This document shows, piece after piece, positions 32,080-32,082 of a stretch of 32,082 nucleotides of DNA. The notes under the pieces were generated by a model that saw nothing but the letters and a program-made list of their open reading frames with translations, was not told where the DNA came from and searched no databases. The position numbers were made by a program, and so were the translations under genes. The DNA comes from an uncultured Erysipelotrichaceae bacterium. GTDB taxonomy: Bacteria; Bacillota_I; Bacilli_A; Erysipelotrichales; Erysipelotrichaceae. The stretch spans positions 1 to 32,082 of the forward strand of contig CACYNH010000031.1 of NCBI GenBank assembly GCA_902775735.1, written 5' to 3'. Numbering within the stretch: position 1 is the stretch's first letter; each line of letters opens with the position of its first letter.

Positions 32080-32082
32080 GAC

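Overview
This 32 kb stretch looks like chromosomal DNA of a low-to-mid GC Firmicute, most likely a gut-type member of the Erysipelotrichaceae or a close relative. That is an inference from four things: strong AGGAGG ribosome sites, CIRCE-controlled groESL, a likely CcpA cre site, and a gene mix (PduL phosphotransacylase, DUF3842, COG2509 flavoprotein, PotABCD behind an XRE-cupin regulator). No RNA genes, insertion sequences, phage genes or CRISPR arrays were seen. Gene density is high, and no gene-free stretch exceeds 300 bases.

Left part (1-9000). A LysR regulator is divergent from a small-protein / alpha-beta hydrolase / exported aldo-keto reductase operon, with a clean LysR-type operator between them. 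Next is a GH13 alpha-glucosidase of the oligo-1,6-glucosidase type. Converging on it is a translationally coupled pair of GT-C-like membrane proteins (a PTPS_related/YfhO-like protein and a PMT/GT39-like mannosyltransferase). A DUF3842 gene precedes that pair.

Middle (9000-23000). groES-groEL sits behind two CIRCE elements. It is followed by an exported metallophosphoesterase, a HAD phosphatase plus COG2509 FAD dehydrogenase pair, and a D-aminoacylase-family amidohydrolase. After the amidohydrolase comes a protein that aligns along its whole length with thiaminase I, keeping the catalytic Cys and Glu but having no signal peptide. A LytTR regulator with a two-helix membrane partner converges on it. 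Glycogen synthase, PduL, a LacX-like aldose epimerase with NagB, and thioredoxin follow.

Right part (23000-32082). An XRE-cupin regulator leads a complete polyamine ABC transporter operon (potABCD). Its PotA carries a tandemly repeated Ig-like/beta insertion in the TOBE region, and its PotD has both a lipobox and a C-terminal membrane helix. A KDPG aldolase / KDG kinase operon follows, with a cre site and LacI-type operators; a LacI regulator nearby is the natural candidate to bind them. The window ends in a gene-free region with a 15-bp tandem duplication and an orphan terminator.

The observations most worth following up are the signal-less thiaminase I homologue, the PotA insertion, three genes whose -10 box lies exactly 6 nt before an ATG that lacks a ribosome site (probable leaderless mRNAs), and the orphan terminator at the right edge.
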